From contig CAKPFO010000044.1 of NCBI GenBank assembly GCA_934153805.1, forward strand, positions 1 through 12,642: DNA of 12,642 nt, in the 5' to 3' direction. The stretch comes from an uncultured Clostridia bacterium (GTDB taxonomy: Bacteria > Bacillota > Clostridia > TANB77 > CAG-508). Numbering within the stretch: position 1 is the stretch's first letter; every line of letters starts with the position of its first letter. The notes beneath the pieces are model-generated. The model had not been told where the DNA came from, ran no database searches, and saw only the letters and a program-made list of their open reading frames with translations. Positions 6,721-12,642 of this stretch are shown here, piece by piece. Made by a program: the position numbers and the translations under genes.

Positions 6721-8166
6721 ATGAATGAAGAAGAAAATATAAAAGTGCAAGAAGATGGAACCACTGTTATTAAAACTGACATTGATGCGAAAGATGGGCA
6801 AAATAAGTGCCCTAAATGTGGTGCAACAGACATTTCTTTAAATACTAAAAACGGAAAATTAAGATGTAATTTTTGTAGACATGAATTTGAACCAGAAAAA
6901 CTAGATTCAATGGAAAAGGACCTTAGCAAACTTGAGGGGCAGGTTGTTGGTTCAGGTGCAACAAACATAATTGCTGATACAAACGATATGGTAACATTTA
7001 AATGTAGTAGCTGTGGAGCAGAGGTTGTTGTTGACACAGCTCAAGCTACACAAGCAAGGTGCCATTGGTGCAGAAATACACTATCAGTTAATCAACAAAT
7101 TCCAAATGGAGCAGTACCAGATACTGTACTACCATTTAGTGTACCTAAAAAAGAAGCAAAAGAATCAATAGAAAAATTTGTTGGAAAAAGAAAGTTCTTT
7201 GCACACCCACAATTTAGAAAAGAATTTACTACAGATAATATTATGGGTGTATACTTACCATATATGATAGTAGATGCAAATACTCATGCAAATTTAAGAG
7301 GTCAGGGTGAAGTTGAAACTAGAAGATGGACAGAAAAACAAGGGGACTCTTATGAAACATATTATGATGCAGATTTGTATAATGTTGAAAGAGAATTTGA
7401 CTTAACTATTGAAGGACTAACAGTTGAATCTAGTAAAGATAAATTAGATAAGAGTGGTAAGGACAAAACAAATAACATAATAAATTCAATTATGCCATTT
7501 GATACAGAAAATTGTGTAAAATGGGATGCAAACTATATAAAAGGTTATACCTCAGAAAAAAGAGATACAAATGTTGAAGAATTAAGAGATTTAGTAGAAG
7601 TACAATCAAAAGATATTGCTAGATTTGCTGCAAATGATACTTTAACCAAATATGACAGAGGAGTTAGATGGGACTCTGAAGATTTAGAAATAAAAGGACA
7701 ACAATGGAAATCAGCATATTTACCAGTATGGTTATACAGCTATCAACAGAAGAAAGAAGGCAAAAGTTTACTTCACTATGTTGCGGTAAATGCAAGGACA
7801 AAAGAAACTATGGGAAGTGTGCCAATACATAAACCAAAACTTTTCCTTATATCTTTATTAGTAGAATTTCTAGGACTAATAGCATTGTTATTTACTAAAA
7901 CAGATGACAATAGTTGGCCATGGCTATTCTTACTAAGTGGATTTATATATTATTGGGTAATTTATTCAAAATATAGAAATACAGGAGCAAGACATAACCA
8001 CGAAACAGAAACAAAAAGTAATATGTCAAACTTGAGAAAAGTTGATACATTTGTTAGAAAAAGAACAAGACTTGATAGCTCTACAATGGAAGGAGCAAAC
8101 AACAAAAGCATTAAAGGCGGTTCAAAAGGAATTAGCTTTGATGATGTAAAAGATTTAATTAAATAA
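6721..8166 (+). CDS. double zinc-ribbon membrane protein (YdjG-like)
   Basis: A 481-residue protein with two N-terminal zinc ribbons: CPKC/CNFC (Cys 30, 33, 49, 52) and CSSC/CHWC (Cys 95, 98, 114, 117). After a long soluble middle region that begins VLPFSVPKKEAKE (a motif typical of TFIIB-like YdjG relatives), two membrane helices lie at about 374-391 and 398-418, with a basic tail. The zinc ribbons more likely serve protein contacts than DNA binding in this setting. In B. subtilis YdjG is a membrane anchor for the SPFH protein YdjI, and here the SPFH gene is directly upstream with only three bases between stop and start. The ribosome site GGGGG (6708-6712) lies inside the SPFH coding end, so translation is probably coupled. 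At 481 residues it is longer than B. subtilis YdjG (about 340), with extra sequence in the middle. Confidence 0.78.
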   Translation: MNEEENIKVQEDGTTVIKTDIDAKDGQNKCPKCGATDISLNTKNGKLRCNFCRHEFEPEKLDSMEKDLSKLEGQVVGSGATNIIADTNDMVTFKCSSCGAEVVVDTAQATQARCHWCRNTLSVNQQIPNGAVPDTVLPFSVPKKEAKESIEKFVGKRKFFAHPQFRKEFTTDNIMGVYLPYMIVDANTHANLRGQGEVETRRWTEKQGDSYETYYDADLYNVEREFDLTIEGLTVESSKDKLDKSGKDKTNNIINSIMPFDTENCVKWDANYIKGYTSEKRDTNVEELRDLVEVQSKDIARFAANDTLTKYDRGVRWDSEDLEIKGQQWKSAYLPVWLYSYQQKKEGKSLLHYVAVNARTKETMGSVPIHKPKLFLISLLVEFLGLIALLFTKTDDNSWPWLFLLSGFIYYWVIYSKYRNTGARHNHETETKSNMSNLRKVDTFVRKRTRLDSSTMEGANNKSIKGGSKGISFDDVKDLIK

Positions 8167-8170
8167 AAGA

Positions 8171-8210
8171 AAAATAATCTCCTTTGCTAAAATGCAGAGG
8201 AGATTATTTT
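8171..8210 (+). terminator. terminator of the SPFH/zinc-ribbon operon
   Basis: A 17-base inverted repeat (8171-8187 and 8194-8210) with one T-G wobble and a six-base loop TAAAAT. The GC-richer core is CTCCTTTGC / GCAGAGGAG and the right arm ends in TTATTTT. It starts four bases after the stop codon. Confidence 0.88.
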
Positions 8211-8221
8211 GAATAAATAAA

Positions 8222-8252
8222 GTTACCAAATAGGCACGGAAAAATTGGTAAC
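8222..8252. promoter_or_regulatory. inverted repeat upstream of the surface-protein promoter
   Basis: GTTACCAA (8222-8229) and TTGGTAAC (8245-8252) form a perfect eight-base dyad around a 15-base centre, just upstream of the predicted -10 region (8275-8285). The centre-to-centre distance of 23 bases suits a dimeric regulator, but an RNA hairpin from readthrough is also possible. No known riboswitch consensus is visible. Confidence 0.35.
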
Positions 8253-8274
8253 AAATGTAGAGAACAAAGTATTA

Positions 8275-8285
8275 TATGATAGAAT
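8275..8285 (+). promoter_or_regulatory. extended -10 promoter of the surface-protein gene
   Basis: TATGA followed by TAGAAT (8280-8285) is a TRTGn extended -10 element. No good -35 box is present at 16-18 bases upstream (best is TGTAGA, 3 of 6), so the promoter may rely on the extension or on an activator. Confidence 0.45.
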
Positions 8286-8321
8286 AAATATAGAAAATAT
8301 ATTTAAGAAAGAGGTAAGAAA

Positions 8322-9638
8322 ATGAAAAAGACAAAAACACTATCAATACTATTTATACTTTGTTTATTAGTTAGCTTAGTATTTCCAATGATTGGAAGCA
8401 GGGTGTATGCAAGTACAAAAAATGAGGTAACACTAAACTTTGAAAGTGGAATTATTCATGATGGATATGTTGAATATAGCAAAATAGGAAAATTACAATT
8501 ATTTAAAGGTGATGAATTAGTTTCTAATATATCAAATAATATGACAATTGATTTAAATGAAGCTGATTATAAATTTGTGATTGAAGAAATTGAAAATACT
8601 GGAAGTGTTGTAGGAACTTTATCAGTAAAACTAAATATTAATAATTGGTATTATCCTATAACAGGACTAATACTTAATTCTAAGGGTACATTTAAATTAG
8701 AATCAAGTAAATTTAGTGGAACATTAGATTTTAAACTTGTAAGAGTGGGTACAGTTGTTAATACAAATGTTGAAAATGTTTATAATGATATATCATCAAA
8801 AGGTGTAATAGATTTGACTAATGGTCAAGAATATGTAATAAATTTTTCTAAAACTGATGAATTAACAGAAGGATTAAAATCATTTGCAGATTTAGATAAA
8901 ACACTATATTACAAAAGAAACAATAAAGGCCTATTAGCAACAGACAATGAAAGTGAAGCTGTTATAAAGATTGTTGGAAATAGATCAGAAAATAAAGCAA
9001 TATTAACTGCAGTAAATGTTGAAACTAAAAAAAGCGAAACTTTTAAAGGATTCCATACTCGATATACAGGTTCTGCATTGAAGTATGAGGGCACTGATAA
9101 TGGCATTATAAATGAAACAAGACTTGATTATTATACAAGATGTACTTACGAATTTGATTTCCAATATGTAAAAGAAGAAGTTAGTCCTAAAGAATATGAG
9201 TTTACTGAAGGAGCAAACCAAGTATATACAATAGGTGAGTCAAAAGACGCAACATTTAGAGTAGATGCAGACTATAACTTATTTGCAAATGGCGGAAAAG
9301 TGTATATAGATAACAAGTTAGTTGATGGTAAAAATTATACTTCAAAAAGTGGAAGTACAATAATCACATTCCAACAAGATTATTTAAACGCATTGTCAGT
9401 TGGAGAACATACTTTAAAAGTAGCATTTACAAACAATGGAGAGGCTACAACTAAATTTAGTATTACTAAAAAGGCAGAAACACCAACTAAAAATGAAGAA
9501 AAGCCAACTCAAACTGAGCAAAAAGATGAAACGCCTAAAACAGGAGTAGCATCAAAATCAGAAAATATTATATTTATATCAATATTACTAATATCAACAG
9601 TAGCTTTAATAACAATAGCTATAAGAAAAAATAAATAA
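8322..9638 (+). CDS. secreted surface protein with TPKTG sorting signal and X2-like domain
   Basis: A 438-residue exported protein. Residues 1-30 are a signal peptide (MKKTKT, a hydrophobic core, and a likely cut after VYA). The middle (about 31-290) is beta-rich and I recognise no family. About 296-385 resembles an X2-type Ig-like module: KVYIDNKLVDGKNYTSKSGS, then TIITFQQDYLNALSVGEHTL, ending in a TKFSI strand. A Thr/Pro/Lys/Glu-rich spacer leads to TPKTG (404-408), a helix of about 19 residues and the tail RKNK, which is a sortase-type cell-wall anchor with Thr in place of Leu in LPxTG. So the protein is probably linked to peptidoglycan and faces outward. AGAAAGAGG lies seven bases before the ATG. 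It forms a single-gene unit. Ligand or function is unknown; the X2-like part suggests a spacer or adhesion role. Confidence 0.8.
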   Translation: MKKTKTLSILFILCLLVSLVFPMIGSRVYASTKNEVTLNFESGIIHDGYVEYSKIGKLQLFKGDELVSNISNNMTIDLNEADYKFVIEEIENTGSVVGTLSVKLNINNWYYPITGLILNSKGTFKLESSKFSGTLDFKLVRVGTVVNTNVENVYNDISSKGVIDLTNGQEYVINFSKTDELTEGLKSFADLDKTLYYKRNNKGLLATDNESEAVIKIVGNRSENKAILTAVNVETKKSETFKGFHTRYTGSALKYEGTDNGIINETRLDYYTRCTYEFDFQYVKEEVSPKEYEFTEGANQVYTIGESKDATFRVDADYNLFANGGKVYIDNKLVDGKNYTSKSGSTIITFQQDYLNALSVGEHTLKVAFTNNGEATTKFSITKKAETPTKNEEKPTQTEQKDETPKTGVASKSENIIFISILLISTVALITIAIRKNK

Positions 9639-9650
9639 TTACAAAAACAG

Positions 9651-9696
9651 ACTCCTTTTCATAACAAATACAAAGTTATGAAAGGAGTTTATTTTT
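9651..9696 (+). terminator. terminator of the surface-protein gene
   Basis: ACTCCTTTTCATAAC (9651-9665) pairs with GTTATGAAAGGAGT (9675-9688), 14 base pairs with one bulged T and a nine-base loop, followed by TTATTTTT. Confidence 0.88.
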
Positions 9697-9814
9697 ATGT
9701 ATTGTAATAAATAAAAACGTAAAAAGAGGTACATACACTCCAGATTTTAAAGCAAACGCCAAAACATTTTAGCAGTAAATTTATTATCAACCTTTATTTT
9801 TTCATTAAATAATG

Positions 9815-9843
9815 TTGACTATAAATTTTAACAATTATAAAAT
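9815..9843 (+). promoter_or_regulatory. sigma-A-type promoter of the CYTH gene
   Basis: TTGACT at 9815-9820 (5 of 6), a 17-base spacer and TAAAAT at 9838-9843 (5 of 6). Unlike the other housekeeping-type promoters of the window it lacks the TRTGn extension. The leader is about 25 bases. Confidence 0.65.
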
Positions 9844-9875
9844 AATGGTAATAGTTATAGAAAGAAGGATTTTGT

Positions 9876-10460
9876 ATGAATAAAGAAATTGAATTAAAAT
9901 TTGGAATAGAAAATATGCCTAATTTTGACGAATATGAAAATATTAAAGTATATGAAATTGTACAAGACTATTTGTATAAAGATGAGTTTTCTTCAATAAG
10001 GAAAAGAAAGCTATTAGATTTACAGCAAGAAGAATGTAAATATATTTATACAGTAAAGACTAAAGGCGATATAAAAAATAATAATTCTGTATATGAGATA
10101 GAAACGACGATTTCAAAAGAAGAATATGACTGCATTCAAAGTAAAAATAATATTGTAAAAAAATATAGAGTATGTATTCCTATTACTGATAAATTGATTG
10201 CAGAGATAGATATATATTATGGAAACTTAGAGGGACTAATCACGGTAGAAGTTGAATTTAAAAACGAAAAAGATTTAAGCGTTTTTAAAAAGCCAATATG
10301 GTTTGGAGATGAACTTAATAAAAAAGTTTTCTCTAATGCAAATTTATCCAATATGTCTAGAGATGAATTTGTAAACATCATGGGAGTGGATAATATTAAC
10401 AAAAATATGGTATTAAAAAATAAAATTGAAAAACGCTTACTTTATATAAAAAGCGTATAA
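9876..10460 (+). CDS. CYTH domain protein (triphosphate tunnel enzyme family)
   Basis: A 194-residue protein that begins with the signature ExExK (E4, E6, K8 in MNKEIELKF). It continues with the strands expected of the triphosphate tunnel fold: a basic SIRKRKL strand, YIYTVKTKG, YEIETTISKEEY, KKYRVCIPI, LIAEIDIYYGNLEGLITVEVEF and WFGDEL. CYTH enzymes bind a metal-bound triphosphate in a beta barrel; known activities are inorganic tripolyphosphatase, thiamine triphosphatase and class IV adenylate cyclase. The bacterial members most like this one are usually tripolyphosphatases, but the substrate cannot be fixed from sequence. AAGAAGGA lies seven bases before the ATG. It has its own promoter and a weak hairpin after it, so it appears to be a single-gene unit. 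Confidence 0.88.
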   Translation: MNKEIELKFGIENMPNFDEYENIKVYEIVQDYLYKDEFSSIRKRKLLDLQQEECKYIYTVKTKGDIKNNNSVYEIETTISKEEYDCIQSKNNIVKKYRVCIPITDKLIAEIDIYYGNLEGLITVEVEFKNEKDLSVFKKPIWFGDELNKKVFSNANLSNMSRDEFVNIMGVDNINKNMVLKNKIEKRLLYIKSV

Positions 10461-10492
10461 TTAATAGTAAGTTGTCGCTGACCTTAATTAGC

Positions 10493-10510
10493 AAATAGTT
10501 CACTATTTTT
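10493..10510 (+). terminator. weak terminator-like hairpin after the CYTH gene
   Basis: AAATAG (10493-10498), loop TTCA, CTATTT (10503-10508) and two further T. The stem is short and AT-only apart from one pair, so termination may be partial. Confidence 0.4.
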
Positions 10511-10541
10511 GATGTAATATACAAAATTTTTTTGGAAATTT

Positions 10542-10567
10542 TGTAACGAAATGAAATTTCATACGTC
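10542..10567 (+). promoter_or_regulatory. ECF-type promoter of the sigma/anti-sigma operon
   Basis: TGTAAC at 10542-10547, exactly 16 bases, then CGTC at 10564-10567. This is the form recognised by Bacillus-type ECF sigma factors (SigV, SigX and SigW kind: TGnAAC N16-17 CGTC/CGTA/CGAC). The transcript would begin near 10575, directly at the ribosome site. ECF factors usually drive their own operon, so autoregulation is likely. The spacer contains the perfect palindrome ATGAAATTTCAT (10551-10562). Confidence 0.72.
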
Positions 10568-10592
10568 ATATATGCAAAGGAGGATAAAAGTT

Positions 10593-11072
10593 ATGCAGGA
10601 TATGGAAAAAATATACGAAGAATATTTTGAAACAGTAAACAAATACTTATTCTGTTTAACTCATAATAATGATATTTCTGAAGAACTTACCCAAGAAACT
10701 TTTTATAAAGCAGTAAAGAAAATTGATACATATAAGGGCGAATGTAAGATGTCAGTATGGTTATGTCAAATCGCTAAAAACCTTTGGTATGACCAATGTA
10801 GAAAGAATAAAAAGTTTGTAGATACAAAAGAAGTAGATTTATTAAATGTACAAGCATTAAATACATTAGAAGAACAAGTTATTTCAAATGATGAAAAAAT
10901 TTCATTATATAAAAAAATGCAGTATTTAGATGAGAAAACAAGAGAAGTAATGTATTTAAGGATAACAGGAGAACTTAGTTTTAAAGAAATAGGAATTATT
11001 TTGAATAAAACAGAAAACTGGGCTAGAGTAACATTTTATCGAGGAAAAAATCAATTAAAGGAGGTTGATTGA
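10593..11072 (+). CDS. ECF-type RNA polymerase sigma factor
   Basis: A 159-residue sigma-70 factor of the extracytoplasmic-function group. Region 2 covers about residues 1-66, with ISEELTQETFYKAVKKIDTYKG and the -10 recognising WLCQIAKNLWYDQCRK. Region 4 covers about 105-158, with LDEKTREVMYLRITGELSFKEIGIILNKTENWARVTFYRGKNQLK as the helix-turn-helix that reads the -35 box. The frame is open from an ATG at 10551, but AAAGGAGG (10576-10583) lies nine bases before the ATG at 10593, and the predicted start point near 10575 excludes the earlier codon. TGA ends the gene one base before the anti-sigma start, and the two are probably translated together. Activity should be held back by the membrane anti-sigma factor until an envelope signal is sensed. 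Confidence 0.92.
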   Translation: MQDMEKIYEEYFETVNKYLFCLTHNNDISEELTQETFYKAVKKIDTYKGECKMSVWLCQIAKNLWYDQCRKNKKFVDTKEVDLLNVQALNTLEEQVISNDEKISLYKKMQYLDEKTREVMYLRITGELSFKEIGIILNKTENWARVTFYRGKNQLKEVD

Positions 11073-11073
11073 T

Positions 11074-11922
11074 ATGAAAGAGAAAAGAGATTGTAAGATT
11101 GTCCAAGATTTATTACCAAATTACATTGAAAATTTAACAAATGAAGAAACCAATCGTTTTATTGAGGAACATTTAAAAGAGTGTCCTGAATGTCAAAAAG
11201 TATTAGAAAATATGCAAAAAGAAATTAAAGTAAGTACTACAAAAAGAGATGACAGAGAGGTAAAATATATTAAAAAATATAATAAGAAATTAAAAATTTT
11301 AAAATATGCATTATTAATTATAATATTAATATATGTAATAGCTGTAGGAAGAAGAACAATTATAATGTCTTCGCTTTCTGGAAAGGCAACTGAAAACCAA
11401 ATAAACGATAATTATTATGTGAGATTATATTCATATCAAGGAGATACTTTAACTATAACAGAAAGTTATAATAAAGGAGAAGATTACTTGACTACACTTA
11501 CTAAAGTTGTTAATGGAAGTAATATTCAAAAAATAACTTATTATAGAAAAGGCGCAGAACAACTATTTATGACAGAATCAGAGGGAAAAAAATATGTACT
11601 AAATGCAGAAACAATGATAGGTGGACATATATTGCCTGTAACTTATGTAGCAGATGGAATATTAGCAAATCTCAAATATGCCTTAATAACAGGAATTGAT
11701 TCTACTTATTGTAATGGAAAAGAGTGTTATGTTATTAAAGAAAATAGTTATGAAAGGTATATAGATAAAGAAACAGGATTGGCAGTTAGAAATATAGAAA
11801 AATCAAATAAAGAAATAACAAGAAAAAATGATGCAGTAGTTGATTATGAATATAAATTTAATATTGTAAAAGATAGCGATATTGTAAAACCAGATACAAC
11901 AGGTTATATAGTAAATGAATAA
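11074..11922 (+). CDS. membrane anti-sigma factor with zinc-binding N-terminus
   Basis: A 282-residue partner of the ECF sigma factor. The cytoplasmic N-terminus has the zinc-binding anti-sigma pattern: C7 and H33-x3-C37-x2-C40 (HLKECPEC), the fold that clasps an ECF factor. One membrane helix lies at about 75-92, followed by roughly 190 residues outside the cell. That outer part is beta-strand rich (YYVRLYSYQGD, KITYYRKGAEQLFMTE, KYVLNAET, YERYIDKETGLAVRNIE) and may have a LolA/MucB-like shape, but this is only an impression. It contains two cysteines near 213-218. AAAGGAGG (11057-11064) is nine bases before the ATG at 11074; a TTG at 11065 touches that site and is not a credible start. The outer domain is the likely sensor. 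Confidence 0.88.
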   Translation: MKEKRDCKIVQDLLPNYIENLTNEETNRFIEEHLKECPECQKVLENMQKEIKVSTTKRDDREVKYIKKYNKKLKILKYALLIIILIYVIAVGRRTIIMSSLSGKATENQINDNYYVRLYSYQGDTLTITESYNKGEDYLTTLTKVVNGSNIQKITYYRKGAEQLFMTESEGKKYVLNAETMIGGHILPVTYVADGILANLKYALITGIDSTYCNGKECYVIKENSYERYIDKETGLAVRNIEKSNKEITRKNDAVVDYEYKFNIVKDSDIVKPDTTGYIVNE

Positions 11923-11927
11923 TAGCT

Positions 11928-11962
11928 AAAGAAGAATAGAAATAAAAATCTATTCTTCTTTT
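11928..11962 (+). terminator. terminator of the sigma/anti-sigma operon
   Basis: A perfect 12-base inverted repeat AAAGAAGAATAG / CTATTCTTCTTT (11928-11939 and 11950-11961), ten-base loop, right arm ending in T residues. It begins five bases after the stop codon. Confidence 0.82.
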
Positions 11963-11988
11963 AATTACAAAAAAAGGAGAAAATGTAA

Positions 11989-12642
11989 GTGAAAGAATTA
12001 TTTATCAAAGAAGTAACTACTAAAATGGCAGACTTCTTAGATGATAACCAAAGAATAAGATTAAGAGAAATACTTACAGAAATATGTTTAAATTATCAAA
12101 TTGAAATAATAGAACAAACTAAAAGGCAAGAAACTCAAAAGAATAATACAGATATTTTAGATAGATTTATAGCATCTAAGAAAATTGAAGGGTGCTCAAC
12201 AAGAACTTTAAATTACTACAGAGATAATATAAATAAAATGCTTGATACTGTAAATCTTCCAATAAATGAAATTACTACTGAAATATTAAGAAAATATTTA
12301 TCAGATTATAAAAGTAATTCAAATGCAGGTATGGTAACAATATACAATATAAGAAGAACATTATCAAGTTTCTTTGCTTGGTTGGAAAACGAAGATTATA
12401 TTGTAAAAAGTCCAGTTAGAAGGATTCATAAAGTAAAAACAACTAGAAGAGTTAAAGAAACACTAACAGATGAAAATCTAGAAAAATTGAGAGATACTTG
12501 CTCAAATGTAAGAGATTTAGCAATATTAGAACTATTAATTTCAACAGGTATGCGAGTATGAGAAATTACAAGATTAAATATATCAGATATGAATTTTCAA
12601 GAAAGAAGCTGTATCGTTTTGGGTAAAGGAAACAGTGAAAGA
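11989..12642 (+). pseudogene. tyrosine recombinase (XerD-like), interrupted by TGA; runs off the window
   Basis: The frame starts at GTG with AAGGAGA about nine bases upstream. An N-terminal helical part (about 1-52) precedes a SAM-like core-binding domain (about 53-140, DILDRFIASKKIEGCS, TLNYYRDNINKML, RTLSSFFAWLENEDYI, SPVRRIHKVK), then the catalytic domain begins: TDENLEKLRD, LAILELLISTGMRV. R189 is the first catalytic Arg. TGA at 12559-12561 replaces the next residue, which is Gly in relatives (TGMRVGE); the dominant Gly codon here, GGA, is one base away. After it the same frame gives EITRLNISDMNF and IVLGKGNSER to the window end, so the family match continues. The remaining His, Arg and Tyr lie outside. 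A product stopping at residue 190 could not recombine DNA. I call it a recent single-base pseudogene; sequence error or recoding are alternatives. No promoter is obvious after the terminator 26 bases upstream. Confidence 0.75.

Noticed and set aside
8211..8321. A riboswitch (for example a c-di-GMP type) in the leader of the surface protein
   Set aside because: The dyad lies upstream of the predicted transcript start and none of the conserved riboswitch core sequences is present.
10464..10486. A GC-richer patch around GTTGTCGCTGACC as an RNA gene or attachment site
   Set aside because: Only a four-base pairing can be drawn and no duplicate of it is seen in the window.
10551..10592. Sigma factor starting at the ATG at 10551
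   Set aside because: It has no ribosome site, lies within the ECF promoter spacer and precedes the predicted transcript start; ATG 10593 has AAAGGAGG at good spacing.
11065..11073. TTG at 11065 as the anti-sigma start
   Set aside because: It abuts the ribosome site 11057-11064 with no spacing; ATG 11074 is correctly placed.
12559..12561. A UGA=Gly or UGA=Trp genetic code
   Set aside because: The sigma factor ends normally at TGA, Trp is TGG and Gly GGA throughout, AGG (MATE R157) and CGA (recombinase R189) sit at conserved arginines, and only one internal TGA is seen.

Overview
The window is strongly AT-rich (roughly 30 % G+C by eye), and every gene I can support lies on the + strand. Genes begin with clear AGGAGG-type ribosome sites, almost all end in TAA, and short compact operons are separated by intrinsic terminators. 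Five of the housekeeping-type promoters carry the Gram-positive TRTGn extension in front of the -10 box. With a YdjI/YdjG-type pair, a TPKTG-anchored surface protein and an XerD-like recombinase of a type I associate with gut Clostridia, this points to a low-GC Firmicute, most likely an anaerobic clostridium. AGG and CGA both fall at conserved arginines, so the genetic code looks standard.

Layout. (1) 1-126: 3' end of rpmF (ribosomal protein L32), with its terminator. (2) 245-1312: a four-unit DUF898-like membrane protein; the reading frame is closed by TAA at 1184-1186 but continues in frame for 41 more plausible codons. (3) 1423-1716: a small ORF of unknown function whose promoter is folded into the preceding terminator. 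(4) 1713-5397: a three-gene operon of a MATE transporter fused to a cytidylate-kinase-like domain, a TM1586-type nitroreductase, and a four-helix membrane protein ending in a flavodoxin domain. (5) 5551-8166: an SPFH/SHOCT protein followed by a double zinc-ribbon membrane protein, resembling YdjI and YdjG of the Bacillus membrane-stress system but without PspA or YdjH nearby. (6) 8322-9638: a secreted protein with a TPKTG sorting signal and an X2-like C-terminal domain. (7) 9876-10460: a CYTH-domain protein. (8) 10593-11922: an ECF sigma factor and its zinc-binding membrane anti-sigma factor, behind an ECF-type promoter that looks autoregulated. (9) 11989 to the window edge: a tyrosine recombinase interrupted by TGA exactly at the conserved glycine after the catalytic Arg motif.

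How the genes may work together. Much of the window concerns the envelope: membrane proteins, a surface protein, an efflux pump, a membrane-stress-like SPFH module and a trans-membrane sigma/anti-sigma switch. The MATE/nitroreductase/flavodoxin operon reads as a flavin redox pair co-made with an exporter, which suggests, by inference only, reduction and export of a redox-active toxic compound. I see no CRISPR array, tRNA, rRNA or intact insertion sequence. The less ordinary points are the MATE-kinase fusion and its redox operon, the SPFH/zinc-ribbon pair, and the two frames broken by a single stop codon.
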